A stretch of 53,423 nt of DNA from Deltaproteobacteria bacterium (lineage in GTDB: Bacteria; Desulfobacterota; Desulfobacteria; Desulfobacterales; Desulfobacteraceae): the NCBI GenBank assembly GCA_013151635.1, contig JAADHV010000123.1, positions 1 through 53,423 of the forward strand, read 5' to 3'. Below are positions 43,917 to 52,269 of the stretch, piece by piece. Below the pieces are notes generated by a model that saw nothing but the letters and a program-made list of their open reading frames with translations, did not search any database and was not told the origin of the DNA. Every line of letters starts with the position of its first letter. Within the stretch, counting starts at the first letter, position 1. A program made the translations under genes and the position numbers.

Positions 43917-44612
43917 TTATTTAAATATTTCCCTGACCTTTTCAGGGTAGAACCAGATTCTGTCCGTATCCTCATACAAGTTTCTCATTTGTTTTTCAAT
44001 AAGCAGTCGTTTCTCCTCAAATTCTCCCCTGCCAAGTTCCGGCAGAACACTGATGGCATCTCCGAACCTTATAATAACGCGGGAAAAAGGCTTTGGAACC
44101 ATAAACCTGTCCCAGCTTTTGAACACCCATTTGTTCTGGGAGGATGTAATTGTCGGGACAATGGGAAGGTCAGCTGCCTGGGCAATTTTAAGCAACCCTG
44201 GTTTGACAATGCCAAAAGGTCCTCTCGGACCGTCCACAATATGACCTATTTTATAATTTAAAAACGCAAGTTCCTTGACTTTCTGCAAGGCTTTTTTCCC
44301 ACCCCGGGAAGATGACCCCCTGACAGGATACCACCCTAAGGCATCCACGGCCCTGGCAATAAGTTCGCCGTCCAGGCTCTTACTGATCATAATGGCAATG
44401 GGTTTACGCGTTGAGAAAAACGTAATCCCGGGGAAAAATCGCTGGTGCCATGAAGCGTAAATAAGACCTTTTTTGCTGAGTAAAACATCTGTTTCTTTTT
44501 TTTGATCCAGGATCCTGACCCGGTAGGTAAAAAAAATAAGTTTAACCATGAAAAGCCCGGCATAGGGTAAAACGTACCGATACAATATATGCTTGAATTT
44601 TTCCTTGATCAT
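43917..44612 (-). CDS. DUF374 lysophospholipid acyltransferase-family protein
   Basis: Membrane-associated acyltransferase of 231 aa. The DUF374 features are a hydrophobic N-terminus (about residues 10-30), ASWHQRFFPG (about 53-62), ISKSLDGELIARAVDALGWYPVRGSSSRGGKKAL (about 76-109) and DGPRGPFGIVKPGLLKIAQAADLPIVP (about 123-149). The family is thought to add an acyl chain to lipid A or a related lipid, but the substrate is not evident. It converges on dctM and shares its terminator region. Confidence 0.85.
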   Translation of the reverse strand: MIKEKFKHILYRYVLPYAGLFMVKLIFFTYRVRILDQKKETDVLLSKKGLIYASWHQRFFPGITFFSTRKPIAIMISKSLDGELIARAVDALGWYPVRGSSSRGGKKALQKVKELAFLNYKIGHIVDGPRGPFGIVKPGLLKIAQAADLPIVPTITSSQNKWVFKSWDRFMVPKPFSRVIIRFGDAISVLPELGRGEFEEKRLLIEKQMRNLYEDTDRIWFYPEKVREIFK

Positions 44613-44781
44613 GTGACCCAGCCTTTTTTATTTTCCATCTAAGGGAATATTCAATAGGTCAGATGGATTTAACAGACCAACTGTGCGCAAAGCTTGTTAT
44701 AACTGAAGGTTTCTCCTGTACTCGGTACCGCAACCCCTGTCTCTGTTTGTCCCCTTTCCCAGGGGCTCTTGGTTATTCAGA

Positions 44782-45390
44782 TCAGATACTGTCCCAAAGA
44801 TCCAGTGCATCAATGCCTGAACTTTGTGTTAAAAGGGATTCATATTCATATACAAGTTTTGAAAGCTCATTGAACCGCTCATTATATTGATCCATACAAT
44901 CTTTCATTTCCGGGCTCCAGGCAAGGGGAAGACGATACATAACGGTTCCTTCATTTTTTTCCCAGTTTTTATCTGTATCAAGTCCGTGGCTTATTAGAAG
45001 TTCACCAACCGGAGATAATATTTTTTTTACAGGTTTTTCAAAAATACCGGGGCCTTTGTTTTTTTTTGCAAGGTATTGGTCTATTGGAAAATTTTCTGCA
45101 CTAAGGCTTTGTTCCGTATGGCGCCAGAGTTCCGGTCGATTGATAATCTTTTCAACAAGATCCGAGACATTGTCGATCATTTTGTTTACATGGCTCTTTA
45201 TAGGCGTAAGTCCTGCTTTCCCAAGAGCCATTGTCTTTTCAGGGTTTGATGAAATAGCAAAGCGGACTTTGCCCTCAATGCTCCTTGCAGCAAATCGTTT
45301 GCATTCAACCAGGAATTGCTGTTGTAAAAAATCAAGTTCAATCTTTTTGCTGTCAATTTCGAAAAGTTTTTCTTTAACATCCCTGGCCAT
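44782..45390 (-). CDS. Hypothetical protein
   Basis: I do not recognise this 202-aa protein. It is charged and apparently helical, with no signal peptide, membrane span or metal motif. The segment FEIDSKKIELDFLQQQFLVECKRFAARSIEGK near the N-terminus could form a coiled coil. It is separated from the acyltransferase by 169 bases that hold no convincing signal, and it is divergent from the pilin gene across about 190 bases. Confidence 0.65.
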   Translation of the reverse strand: MARDVKEKLFEIDSKKIELDFLQQQFLVECKRFAARSIEGKVRFAISSNPEKTMALGKAGLTPIKSHVNKMIDNVSDLVEKIINRPELWRHTEQSLSAENFPIDQYLAKKNKGPGIFEKPVKKILSPVGELLISHGLDTDKNWEKNEGTVMYRLPLAWSPEMKDCMDQYNERFNELSKLVYEYESLLTQSSGIDALDLWDSI

Positions 45391-45519
45391 TTAATGCCTC
45401 CTTCAGATAAGCAAGGTATAAAATCATATCATAATCTTTGTTTCAAAAATTTTTATTTTTGTATCTGTATATCTTTAAAAACCTATATTAATCAATCATT
45501 ATTTTCAGGTTTGATTTTC

Positions 45520-45548
45520 TTGACAGAAGTTCATACAAATCATAGGTA
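45520..45548 (+). promoter_or_regulatory. Possible pilin promoter
   Basis: TTGACA (45520-45525), a 17-base spacer and TAGGTA (45543-45548), about 35 bases before the pilin start. The -10 box is weak. Confidence 0.4.
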
Positions 45549-45583
45549 TAAAGACAAAGACGATTAAAAGGATAAAAAATTTC

Positions 45584-46276
45584 ATGGTGTATGTTTTACA
45601 ATCTAAAATTAAATTTAAAAAAGGCTGTGACAAGGGATTCACATTGATTGAAATGGCCATGGTCATGGTGATTGCAGGAATTATTATTTCAACCATTATG
45701 ACAGTGATGCCGGCTATTATCAAAGCTGGAAAAATAAAACAGGCCCGTGCCATGCTTGCAAAATATGATTATGCACTTCAGGGCTATGCCATAACCAATT
45801 TCAGGCTGCCGTTTGCAGATTCAAGCGGGGACGGCCTTGAAAACAATAATGTTTTTATCGGGGATTTGCCTTATTTAACCCTGGGATTATCCAACGGGAA
45901 TGATGTCTGGGGAAACAGGATCAAATATGCGGTGTATGGCAGGACAGGCAATCCTTACAACCTTACGGACACATCAGATAAAGCAACACTTTGTGCCGCG
46001 CTTTCGGCCATCTCCGGGTTTGATTCAAATATAGTTTATACCACATCTTCTAATAATTGCGCAGGTGCCAATGCCGGTAATTCGGCAAACCAGGCCTATG
46101 CCGTTTCAAGCGGCGGTCCAAAGGACCTTGACGGGAATAATGGTTTTTTTGACCTCTGCACGGGAACGTCAGGTGCCGGGTTTAATGCAGACAATAAAAT
46201 CCAGGCACTTGATTATGATGACCTTGTAAGATCTTTTTCCCTTGTGGAACTTGCCCAGAAAAATTGCGGCCCTTAA
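45584..46276 (+). CDS. Type IV prepilin-like protein
   Basis: Prepilin of 230 aa. After a basic leader, the peptidase site is KGFTLIEMAMVMVIAGIIIS (G18/F19), with glutamate at mature position 5 and a hydrophobic helix. The C-terminal globular part is rich in Gly, Asn and Ser and has four cysteines (LCAAL, NNCAG, DLCTG, KNCGP), enough for two disulfides. It is larger than a typical major pilin subunit and may be a minor or MSHA-type pilin. It points toward the msh cluster on the other strand and ends three bases from mshG. Confidence 0.88.
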   Translation: MVYVLQSKIKFKKGCDKGFTLIEMAMVMVIAGIIISTIMTVMPAIIKAGKIKQARAMLAKYDYALQGYAITNFRLPFADSSGDGLENNNVFIGDLPYLTLGLSNGNDVWGNRIKYAVYGRTGNPYNLTDTSDKATLCAALSAISGFDSNIVYTTSSNNCAGANAGNSANQAYAVSSGGPKDLDGNNGFFDLCTGTSGAGFNADNKIQALDYDDLVRSFSLVELAQKNCGP

Positions 46277-46279
46277 AAA

Positions 46280-47515
46280 TTACATGGCGCCAAGGTTTCC
46301 CACAAGGTCGTAAATCGGCAGAAACAGCCCGGCCATAATAACAGCGAACATGATGCCTGCCACGACAAGAACCAGGGGTTCAATCATTTTTCCAAGACCT
46401 GCCACAAGGGTTGTAAGTTTTTGCTTATAATCCCGGGCAATATAGCTTAACTGGTGAGGAAGGGTTCCGCTTATTTCTCCTATATTGATCATCCTGCATA
46501 TGAACCCCGGAAAAACACGGGCCCTTGTGAATGAATCGCAGATACTTGCCCCGGCTCCTAGGTTAGTTTTAATTTCTCCAAGTTTAATGCGATAGATTTC
46601 GTTTCCCACTGATTCCTCAAGAATTTTTACTGATTGGATAATATCAATCCCGGCATTTAAAAGGAGCGAAAAATATTCTGTGATAAAAGCCAGGGATGAG
46701 GCTTGAATCAGGGTGCCTGCAACGGGAATCTTTAAAAAAACACCATCCAGGATTTTTTTAAAGGGTTTAAAGTTTTTGTACAGCATCACGGTTAAAACAC
46801 CCAAAAGGAAGGAAAAGACTATTATTTCAAAAAAATACGTCTGGACAAATTTTGAAATGGCGATAATAAAAAGCGTCAGGGGCGGCAGGGTTACATCCAT
46901 ATCTTTAAAAAGACCTACAATTTTCGGGACAACATAATAAAACCAGAAGATCATTCCGCCTCCCATGGTTACAAATACAAAGAACGGGTACAACAATGCC
47001 TGTCTGGTGTCACTGATAATTGCCTGGATCCTTGTTAAATGGTCTGCTGCATCTTTCAGCCGGTCATCCAGGGTTCCTGATTCCTCACCGATCCTGATGA
47101 GATACATGGCTGTTTTTGGAAAAATGTGGCTTTGACGTTCAACAGCAGCGGAAAAACTGCTGCCCTGCCGGATATTTAATATCATGTCGTTGACATTACT
47201 TTTGAAATCAGACCGGTCCGAGCCCGCAGCCGACTCTTCAAGTGCTGTTGCAAGGGGCATTCCCGCTTTGATCATCATAGAAAGGTTATTAAACCATTCT
47301 GCAAGAAATTTTCTTTCAATTTTTCTATGAATGCCTGTTTTTAAAAACCTGAAAATAAATGAAGAGAAAACACCCATTTTCTTTACAAAAATTGTAGTAT
47401 TTTCACCGCCTTCCAGGTACGAGATAACAGAAAGAATGTCTTCGTACGGAAGGGATACAATACCTGAGACGACCTCTCCTGAAGGCTTCATCATCTTGTA
47501 TCTGAAATAATTCAT
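46280..47515 (-). CDS. mshG: Pilus/type II secretion inner-membrane platform protein (GspF/MshG)
   Basis: Polytopic platform protein of 411 aa with two GspF domains. The first has EWFNNLSMMIKAGMPLATALEES (about residues 71-93) and a MYLIRIGEESGTLDDRLKDAADHL segment. The second has TEYFSLLLNAGIDIIQSVKILEESVGNEIYR and FICRMINIGEISGTLPHQLSYIARDY. Hydrophobic spans lie at about 172-200, 220-245 and 380-400. It assembles pilus fibres together with the ATPase encoded nine bases upstream. The MSHA assignment rests on the cluster as a whole. Confidence 0.88.
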   Translation of the reverse strand: MNYFRYKMMKPSGEVVSGIVSLPYEDILSVISYLEGGENTTIFVKKMGVFSSFIFRFLKTGIHRKIERKFLAEWFNNLSMMIKAGMPLATALEESAAGSDRSDFKSNVNDMILNIRQGSSFSAAVERQSHIFPKTAMYLIRIGEESGTLDDRLKDAADHLTRIQAIISDTRQALLYPFFVFVTMGGGMIFWFYYVVPKIVGLFKDMDVTLPPLTLFIIAISKFVQTYFFEIIVFSFLLGVLTVMLYKNFKPFKKILDGVFLKIPVAGTLIQASSLAFITEYFSLLLNAGIDIIQSVKILEESVGNEIYRIKLGEIKTNLGAGASICDSFTRARVFPGFICRMINIGEISGTLPHQLSYIARDYKQKLTTLVAGLGKMIEPLVLVVAGIMFAVIMAGLFLPIYDLVGNLGAM

Positions 47516-47524
47516 AAGGCTTTT

Positions 47525-49192
47525 TTATACCTGTTTTAAATTGCCGATCACGCGGACAGCTTCTTCTATGCTTGTGATACCCATTTTGGTTTTCTGGGCC
47601 GTGACGTCGAAAATATCCCGGAACCCTTTATCCTTTGCTGCTCTGGTAACCTCGTTGAGCCCCTCTTCTGCTTCAATCATTAAGGACAATTCAGAATCAA
47701 GGCTTAAAAATTCATAAACAAGGGTTCGGCCGAAATACCCTGAGTTATTGCAAAGGTCGCAGCCTTTCCCCCGGTACAGCTTGTCAATGGTTGGGTCTTT
47801 CAAGTATTCAAGCTCCCATTGTTCAGGGGTATATTCTTCCTTGCAGGACCGGCATATGCGCCTGATGAGCCTCTGGCTTACAACGCCGATAAGGGAATCG
47901 GAAATCATATATGGTTTTATCCCAAGATCCCGGAGGCGCGGAATCGCACCAATTGCACTGTTCGTGTGAAGGGTGGACAGCACCAGGTGACCTGTGCTGG
48001 AAGCTGAAATTGCAGTGCCGGCTGTTTCAGCATCCCTTATTTCACCCACGAGAATAACATCAGGATCATGTCTTAAAAAGTGGCGGATGGCAGAAGAAAA
48101 AGTATATCCTGCTTTTTCATTAACCTGGGTCTGCCTTAAAAGGGACATATTGACCTCAATCGGGTCTTCAACCGTAAGAACATTTTTTTCAAGCAGGTTA
48201 AGGCACCTGATACCGGAATAAAGGGTTGTAGACTTACCGGAACCTGTGGGACCGGTTAATAGAATAATTCCAAAGGGCTCGTTAAACATTTTCTTTATAC
48301 ACTCGATATCCTGGTCAAAAAATCCCAGTTCTTTCAGGCCCATAAAGGATCGGCTCACAGGAAGCACCCTTAAGACCATATTTTCCCCATAGGGAGATAT
48401 TTCCGTTGACACCCTGAATTCGTATCTATTGCTCAGGACTGATTCTGAAAACCGGCCGTCCTGGGGAACCCTTTGCTCTGCTATATCCATGTCCGCTTTC
48501 ATTTTCAAACTTGATACAAGCCTTCCAATGGAAGAAGGCAATGCCAGCACGGACTGCATGACTCCGTCAATCCTGAACCCGATATTAAGGGTCTGTTCCA
48601 TGGGACGCAGATGAATATCAGTGGCACGCATTTTTATGGCAAGATGAAGGATGTGCCGGGTAAGATTATCCATGCTTCTTGCCATCTCAGCGTCATGGGA
48701 CAAAAGCTTTACTTCCGACTCAATCGCCTGCTCAACAGGGTTTTCAAGAAAATAGTAAAATTTATTAATTGCATTGATAATTTTGCTTTTCTCAGCAATA
48801 TAAAATCTTGGGGTAAGCCCGGTATTCCTACTGACAAGCTGGCCGATTTTGAGATTATTTAAATTGCTGACAGCAATGTCGGTATATTTTTCATCCACGT
48901 TATAGGGCAGAAAAATATTATTCAGGCACAGTTTCTTATTAAAAAGCTTTAAAAGCCTTTCATCGGGGAGCAGTTCGTCCACATCAACATAAGGCACATT
49001 TTCCTGCTTTGACAATACTGAAACAACATCCATTTCAGTGGCAAAGCTCAATCTTTCCAATACCTCTCCAAGCATTTCCTTTGTTATTTTCTGCTCTTTT
49101 AAGGCAAATTGAATATGCGCTTCGTTAATAATCCCTTTTTCCTGCAAAAGCATTCCAATCGGTTTGGTTTTTTTAGGCTCATCCATGGTCAA
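47525..49192 (-). CDS. mshE: Pilus assembly ATPase (GspE/MshE)
   Basis: Extension ATPase of 555 aa. The N-terminal GspE-N domain (about residues 1-150; GMLLQEKGIINEAHIQFALKEQK) is followed by the motor. Motor motifs are Walker A GPTGSGKSTTLYSG (about 315-328), Asp box EDPIEV, Walker B ILVGEIRDAETA (about 379-390) and the zinc-binding tetracysteine CRSCKEEY...CDLCNNSG (about 450-485). It drives pilin polymerisation. An in-frame ribosome site and its position in the row mshM-mshE-mshG support the assignment. Confidence 0.92.
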   Translation of the reverse strand: MTMDEPKKTKPIGMLLQEKGIINEAHIQFALKEQKITKEMLGEVLERLSFATEMDVVSVLSKQENVPYVDVDELLPDERLLKLFNKKLCLNNIFLPYNVDEKYTDIAVSNLNNLKIGQLVSRNTGLTPRFYIAEKSKIINAINKFYYFLENPVEQAIESEVKLLSHDAEMARSMDNLTRHILHLAIKMRATDIHLRPMEQTLNIGFRIDGVMQSVLALPSSIGRLVSSLKMKADMDIAEQRVPQDGRFSESVLSNRYEFRVSTEISPYGENMVLRVLPVSRSFMGLKELGFFDQDIECIKKMFNEPFGIILLTGPTGSGKSTTLYSGIRCLNLLEKNVLTVEDPIEVNMSLLRQTQVNEKAGYTFSSAIRHFLRHDPDVILVGEIRDAETAGTAISASSTGHLVLSTLHTNSAIGAIPRLRDLGIKPYMISDSLIGVVSQRLIRRICRSCKEEYTPEQWELEYLKDPTIDKLYRGKGCDLCNNSGYFGRTLVYEFLSLDSELSLMIEAEEGLNEVTRAAKDKGFRDIFDVTAQKTKMGITSIEEAVRVIGNLKQV

Positions 49193-49221
49193 TATCCTTG
49201 ATTATTTATAAGGCAAGTCTG

Positions 49222-50748
49222 TCATTTTTCCATATCTGCCAGGGCAAAAATTGTTTCCGGGTCAGGAAAACCTGTAACAGGCAGGCTGCTCAGCCTTTGA
49301 AACTCTTTTACACTCTTCATTATTATTTGTCCAACAATACCGTCAATATTATAATCATACAAATGAACCCGGACTAACAGGCGTTGAAGGTCTTTTATTT
49401 CTTCCGCCCTGTACCCGGTATAGAATTTTACTATTTTAAGCCCGGGTTTCCAGAAAAGGTAGAATCCTGTTTTCCCGGTATCAGGATCAATGCTTGACAG
49501 GATATCATATTTTTGTCTTACATGAGTTGATACGGCATTAAGCCTGATGAGTTGTAACCCTGTCCTGTCAAAAATAAGTTCCCCTATATCTTTCAGCTTT
49601 TTCCGGTTTAATGCCTGCTGGAATTGAATGGAAAAAGATTCCAGGCCATAGGCTGAAAGAAAAGATGCAACTGAGTCTGCTACAAAAGTTTTTATTTTTT
49701 TTTTATTGTCTTTATTATTCTTTAAAAGAGTATTGGAAACAGGGTTTTGGACTATTGCAATATTGCTTTTTTTTGTTGCTTTCTTTTTTTTATTGCTTGA
49801 ATGATAATAAAAAAAGGCTGTTCCCGCCCCTGTTCCGATAATAATGAGAACAAGCAAAAAAAGAGTGAACTTAAAAAATAAACCCGTATTTTTTCCTGCC
49901 GGGATATCAAAATCAAGCTCTTTGTCGGCTTTTGAAATAAATCCGGGTTTAATTGTATGCGTATTATTCAAAAACGCCTGGTGCAGCGCCTGGTCCATGA
50001 GAATATTAAGTTTGCGAAGGTTGCCCGATGTTAATTTATAAAGGTTTTTAAGAGTGTCTGGCCTTACTGTGATCTTACCTTGATCCCCTGCCATATTCAA
50101 TTTAAATTGAATATACTTTTCAATTTCAGTCTTTTTTAACGGGATGGGATTCTGCCGTATTGCCACCCGGCTTTTAAGCTGTCGAAGCTCATGGCAATTG
50201 AGTTTGTCTAAAAGTTCAGGCTGGCCTACCAGAAGAATCTGGACAAGTTTTTCACGGTCCGCCTCAAGATTGGATATCATCCTGATCAGCTCCAGGCTTT
50301 CAATGCTGAGGTTCTGTGCATCATCTATGACTATGGCGCAGTTGATACCGGCTTTGTTTTTTTCCAGTAAAAAATCATTAAGGCCTGTCATGAGTGTTGA
50401 AAGGTCATCCCCGGTATCTTTTGTGGGCATGCCAAAATCCCTGATAATTTCCTTAAGCAGGTTTTCTCCCTGGAAAAAAGATTGGAGGATGAGCGACGTT
50501 TCAACATCCTGCTCTTCTAACACCTGGATAATTCTACGGCTCAAAGTTGTTTTGCCAAGTCCGACTTCTCCTGTTAAAAGCATAAAGCCTTTTCTTGAAA
50601 GAACTGCCTGGATAAGTTTTGTAATGACGATGTCATTATGCTGTGAAATGTAAAAATCAGTGTTGTCCGGGGCCACGGGGAAAGGATTGTGTGAAAGCCC
50701 TAAAAACTCCAGGTGTTTTCGGAAATTATAATTCCCAGATACCTGCAT
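49222..50748 (-). CDS. ExeA/MshM-like AAA ATPase with peptidoglycan-binding domain
   Basis: A 508-aa protein. Residues about 15-265 are an ExeA-type AAA ATPase (FLGLSHNPFPVAPD; Walker A LLTGEVGLGKTTLSRR; Walker B AIVIDDAQNLS). One membrane span follows at about 290-312, and a periplasmic region ends in a peptidoglycan-binding-1-like domain (LYDYNIDGIVGQIIMKSVKEFQRLSSLPVTG, about 470-500). Such proteins help insert the secretin through the cell wall, as ExeA does in type II secretion and MshM in MSHA pili. Its start overlaps the preceding gene by 23 bases. Confidence 0.85.
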   Translation of the reverse strand: MQVSGNYNFRKHLEFLGLSHNPFPVAPDNTDFYISQHNDIVITKLIQAVLSRKGFMLLTGEVGLGKTTLSRRIIQVLEEQDVETSLILQSFFQGENLLKEIIRDFGMPTKDTGDDLSTLMTGLNDFLLEKNKAGINCAIVIDDAQNLSIESLELIRMISNLEADREKLVQILLVGQPELLDKLNCHELRQLKSRVAIRQNPIPLKKTEIEKYIQFKLNMAGDQGKITVRPDTLKNLYKLTSGNLRKLNILMDQALHQAFLNNTHTIKPGFISKADKELDFDIPAGKNTGLFFKFTLFLLVLIIIGTGAGTAFFYYHSSNKKKKATKKSNIAIVQNPVSNTLLKNNKDNKKKIKTFVADSVASFLSAYGLESFSIQFQQALNRKKLKDIGELIFDRTGLQLIRLNAVSTHVRQKYDILSSIDPDTGKTGFYLFWKPGLKIVKFYTGYRAEEIKDLQRLLVRVHLYDYNIDGIVGQIIMKSVKEFQRLSSLPVTGFPDPETIFALADMEK

Positions 50749-51226
50749 AGCAGTCCTTGTCCTTTTGGAATTTCCCTCTAAATTTACCCTTGTTCCTGCC
50801 TAATTTTCCGTCTATGTTTTTATCTAACATGTTAAATGTTGTTTTGGAAAGCCCGTAAAGAATGATCTTTTTTTCAAAGCACATTAAAAAAACATCCCGG
50901 TGTTTTGAAAATTCTTTGTCAAACATCTGGTATATATAGGCGTGGCGGGTATTTGATCGGGGCACTTTAATGGAAAGCTTTCCCATGAGCTTGACCAGGT
51001 TGTCCATGTACTCCATACGGTTTATGCCTGTGAAACGGGGCAGTGCAAGGTCTTTTGAAGAAAGTATTGTTAAAGCGGTTTCCCATTTGAGAAGATAATT
51101 ATAGTAAAAGTTCAGATCTTTTGAATAACGGACAGCTTTTATGCCTGCCCCTGCTGCAATGATTATAAAAACCACATAAATAAAAAAAGAAGTCAAACGA
51201 TTAGTTTTCTTTGCAAAACCGGGCAT
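50726..51226 (-). CDS. Small membrane protein of the pilus cluster
   Basis: A 166-aa protein with one N-terminal membrane span (about residues 12-32), a short helical region and a basic C-terminus. The size and layout are like PilO- or MshJ/K-type alignment proteins, but no motif proves this. It lies between the TPR protein and the ExeA-like ATPase in one transcription unit, which supports a pilus-assembly role. Confidence 0.6.
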   Translation of the reverse strand: MPGFAKKTNRLTSFFIYVVFIIIAAGAGIKAVRYSKDLNFYYNYLLKWETALTILSSKDLALPRFTGINRMEYMDNLVKLMGKLSIKVPRSNTRHAYIYQMFDKEFSKHRDVFLMCFEKKIILYGLSKTTFNMLDKNIDGKLGRNKGKFRGKFQKDKDCYAGIWEL

Positions 51227-51253
51227 AAAATCTCCGCTTGATCCAATTTGTGT

Positions 51254-52261
51254 CTACAGCCTGTTGATAAGATCATCTATCATGCTCCGGGAAGGATAGA
51301 GTTCCTTTAGCTTTATCAGCCTTTGCCTGGCCCTTGCAAATTTTTTCTCCCTGATTTCAATGATTGCCATATTAATACCTGCATCAAAGTCGTTTTTTTC
51401 TTTTGCAAGCACTTTATTTAAAAGCTTTCTTGCAAGACTATAATTATTTTGCCTTATTTCCATGAAGGCTTTTAACTTTAAATAATAAGGGCTGTTATTT
51501 CCTTTTTCCTTTTCAAGTTTTGCAAGAAGCCTGTATGCACCGGCATTGTCATTTTCTTCAAAAGCCTGTTCAATATCAGTTGCAAGCATTGCAATATCAG
51601 AAACTTTCCGTGTTCTCTTCTTTTTTGCAAGCCTTAGAACCTCTTTTCGGGCCTGGTTTTTTTTCTCCCGGGAGACTTTTTTTACCACGGCTTCAGGGCG
51701 GGTGTCTTTTTCCGGGTTTAAGGGCTTAAGGGCTTTTTGGGGCAAAGATACCAAAGAAGGCTTATTAAAGTTTTTCAAAGAAGGCAGGAAAAAAGTTTTT
51801 AAAGGTTCAATACCGGTTTTTCCCTTTGTTTTATTTATAAAATATTCAGGCACTTTAAATTTTTCAGGCTTTTTGGATGACAGGCCCTGACCTGGCACGG
51901 TATCACGGCTTTGGATGATTTCAGGCCCTTTGGGGAGTTCACTTCCAGGAGGGGGGACCGGCATGCCGCCTGTATCGGGCAAAATATCATTTCCCGGCAT
52001 GGGTTCCTCGTGGGAATGCTGGACAACAACGGCTTTATCGCTCGCAGAATCAAGGCGGTTTTTTAAAAAAGATAAAGAATAAAAGCTTAAAAGCCCGAAT
52101 CCTGCAATGATTGTAACAGCAAGCAAGACTCCCTTTGTCGAAAAAATAAACTTTTTAAAGGTAAGAATATTTTTCGGATGTTGAAATCCTGCCCCCGGCA
52201 GGTCTTCCCGGCCTGAAGATTTCTGTTTCAAATCTTTAAGTTTCTGGAATATAATGCTCAT
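51254..52261 (-). CDS. Membrane-anchored TPR protein (MshN-like)
   Basis: A 335-aa protein with a cytoplasmic N-terminus, one span at about residues 41-62, a long proline- and lysine-rich linker (about 70-210), and C-terminal tetratricopeptide repeats (AYRLLAKLEKEKGNNSPYYLKLKAFMEIRQNNYSLARKLLNKVLAKEKNDFDAGINMAIIEIREKKFARARQRL split over about 239-315). MshN in MSHA systems has this layout. It starts 8 bases after the secretin gene ends. Low-complexity lysine runs make the linker hard to align. Confidence 0.65.
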   Translation of the reverse strand: MSIIFQKLKDLKQKSSGREDLPGAGFQHPKNILTFKKFIFSTKGVLLAVTIIAGFGLLSFYSLSFLKNRLDSASDKAVVVQHSHEEPMPGNDILPDTGGMPVPPPGSELPKGPEIIQSRDTVPGQGLSSKKPEKFKVPEYFINKTKGKTGIEPLKTFFLPSLKNFNKPSLVSLPQKALKPLNPEKDTRPEAVVKKVSREKKNQARKEVLRLAKKKRTRKVSDIAMLATDIEQAFEENDNAGAYRLLAKLEKEKGNNSPYYLKLKAFMEIRQNNYSLARKLLNKVLAKEKNDFDAGINMAIIEIREKKFARARQRLIKLKELYPSRSMIDDLINRL

Positions 52262-52269
52262 GCCGACCT

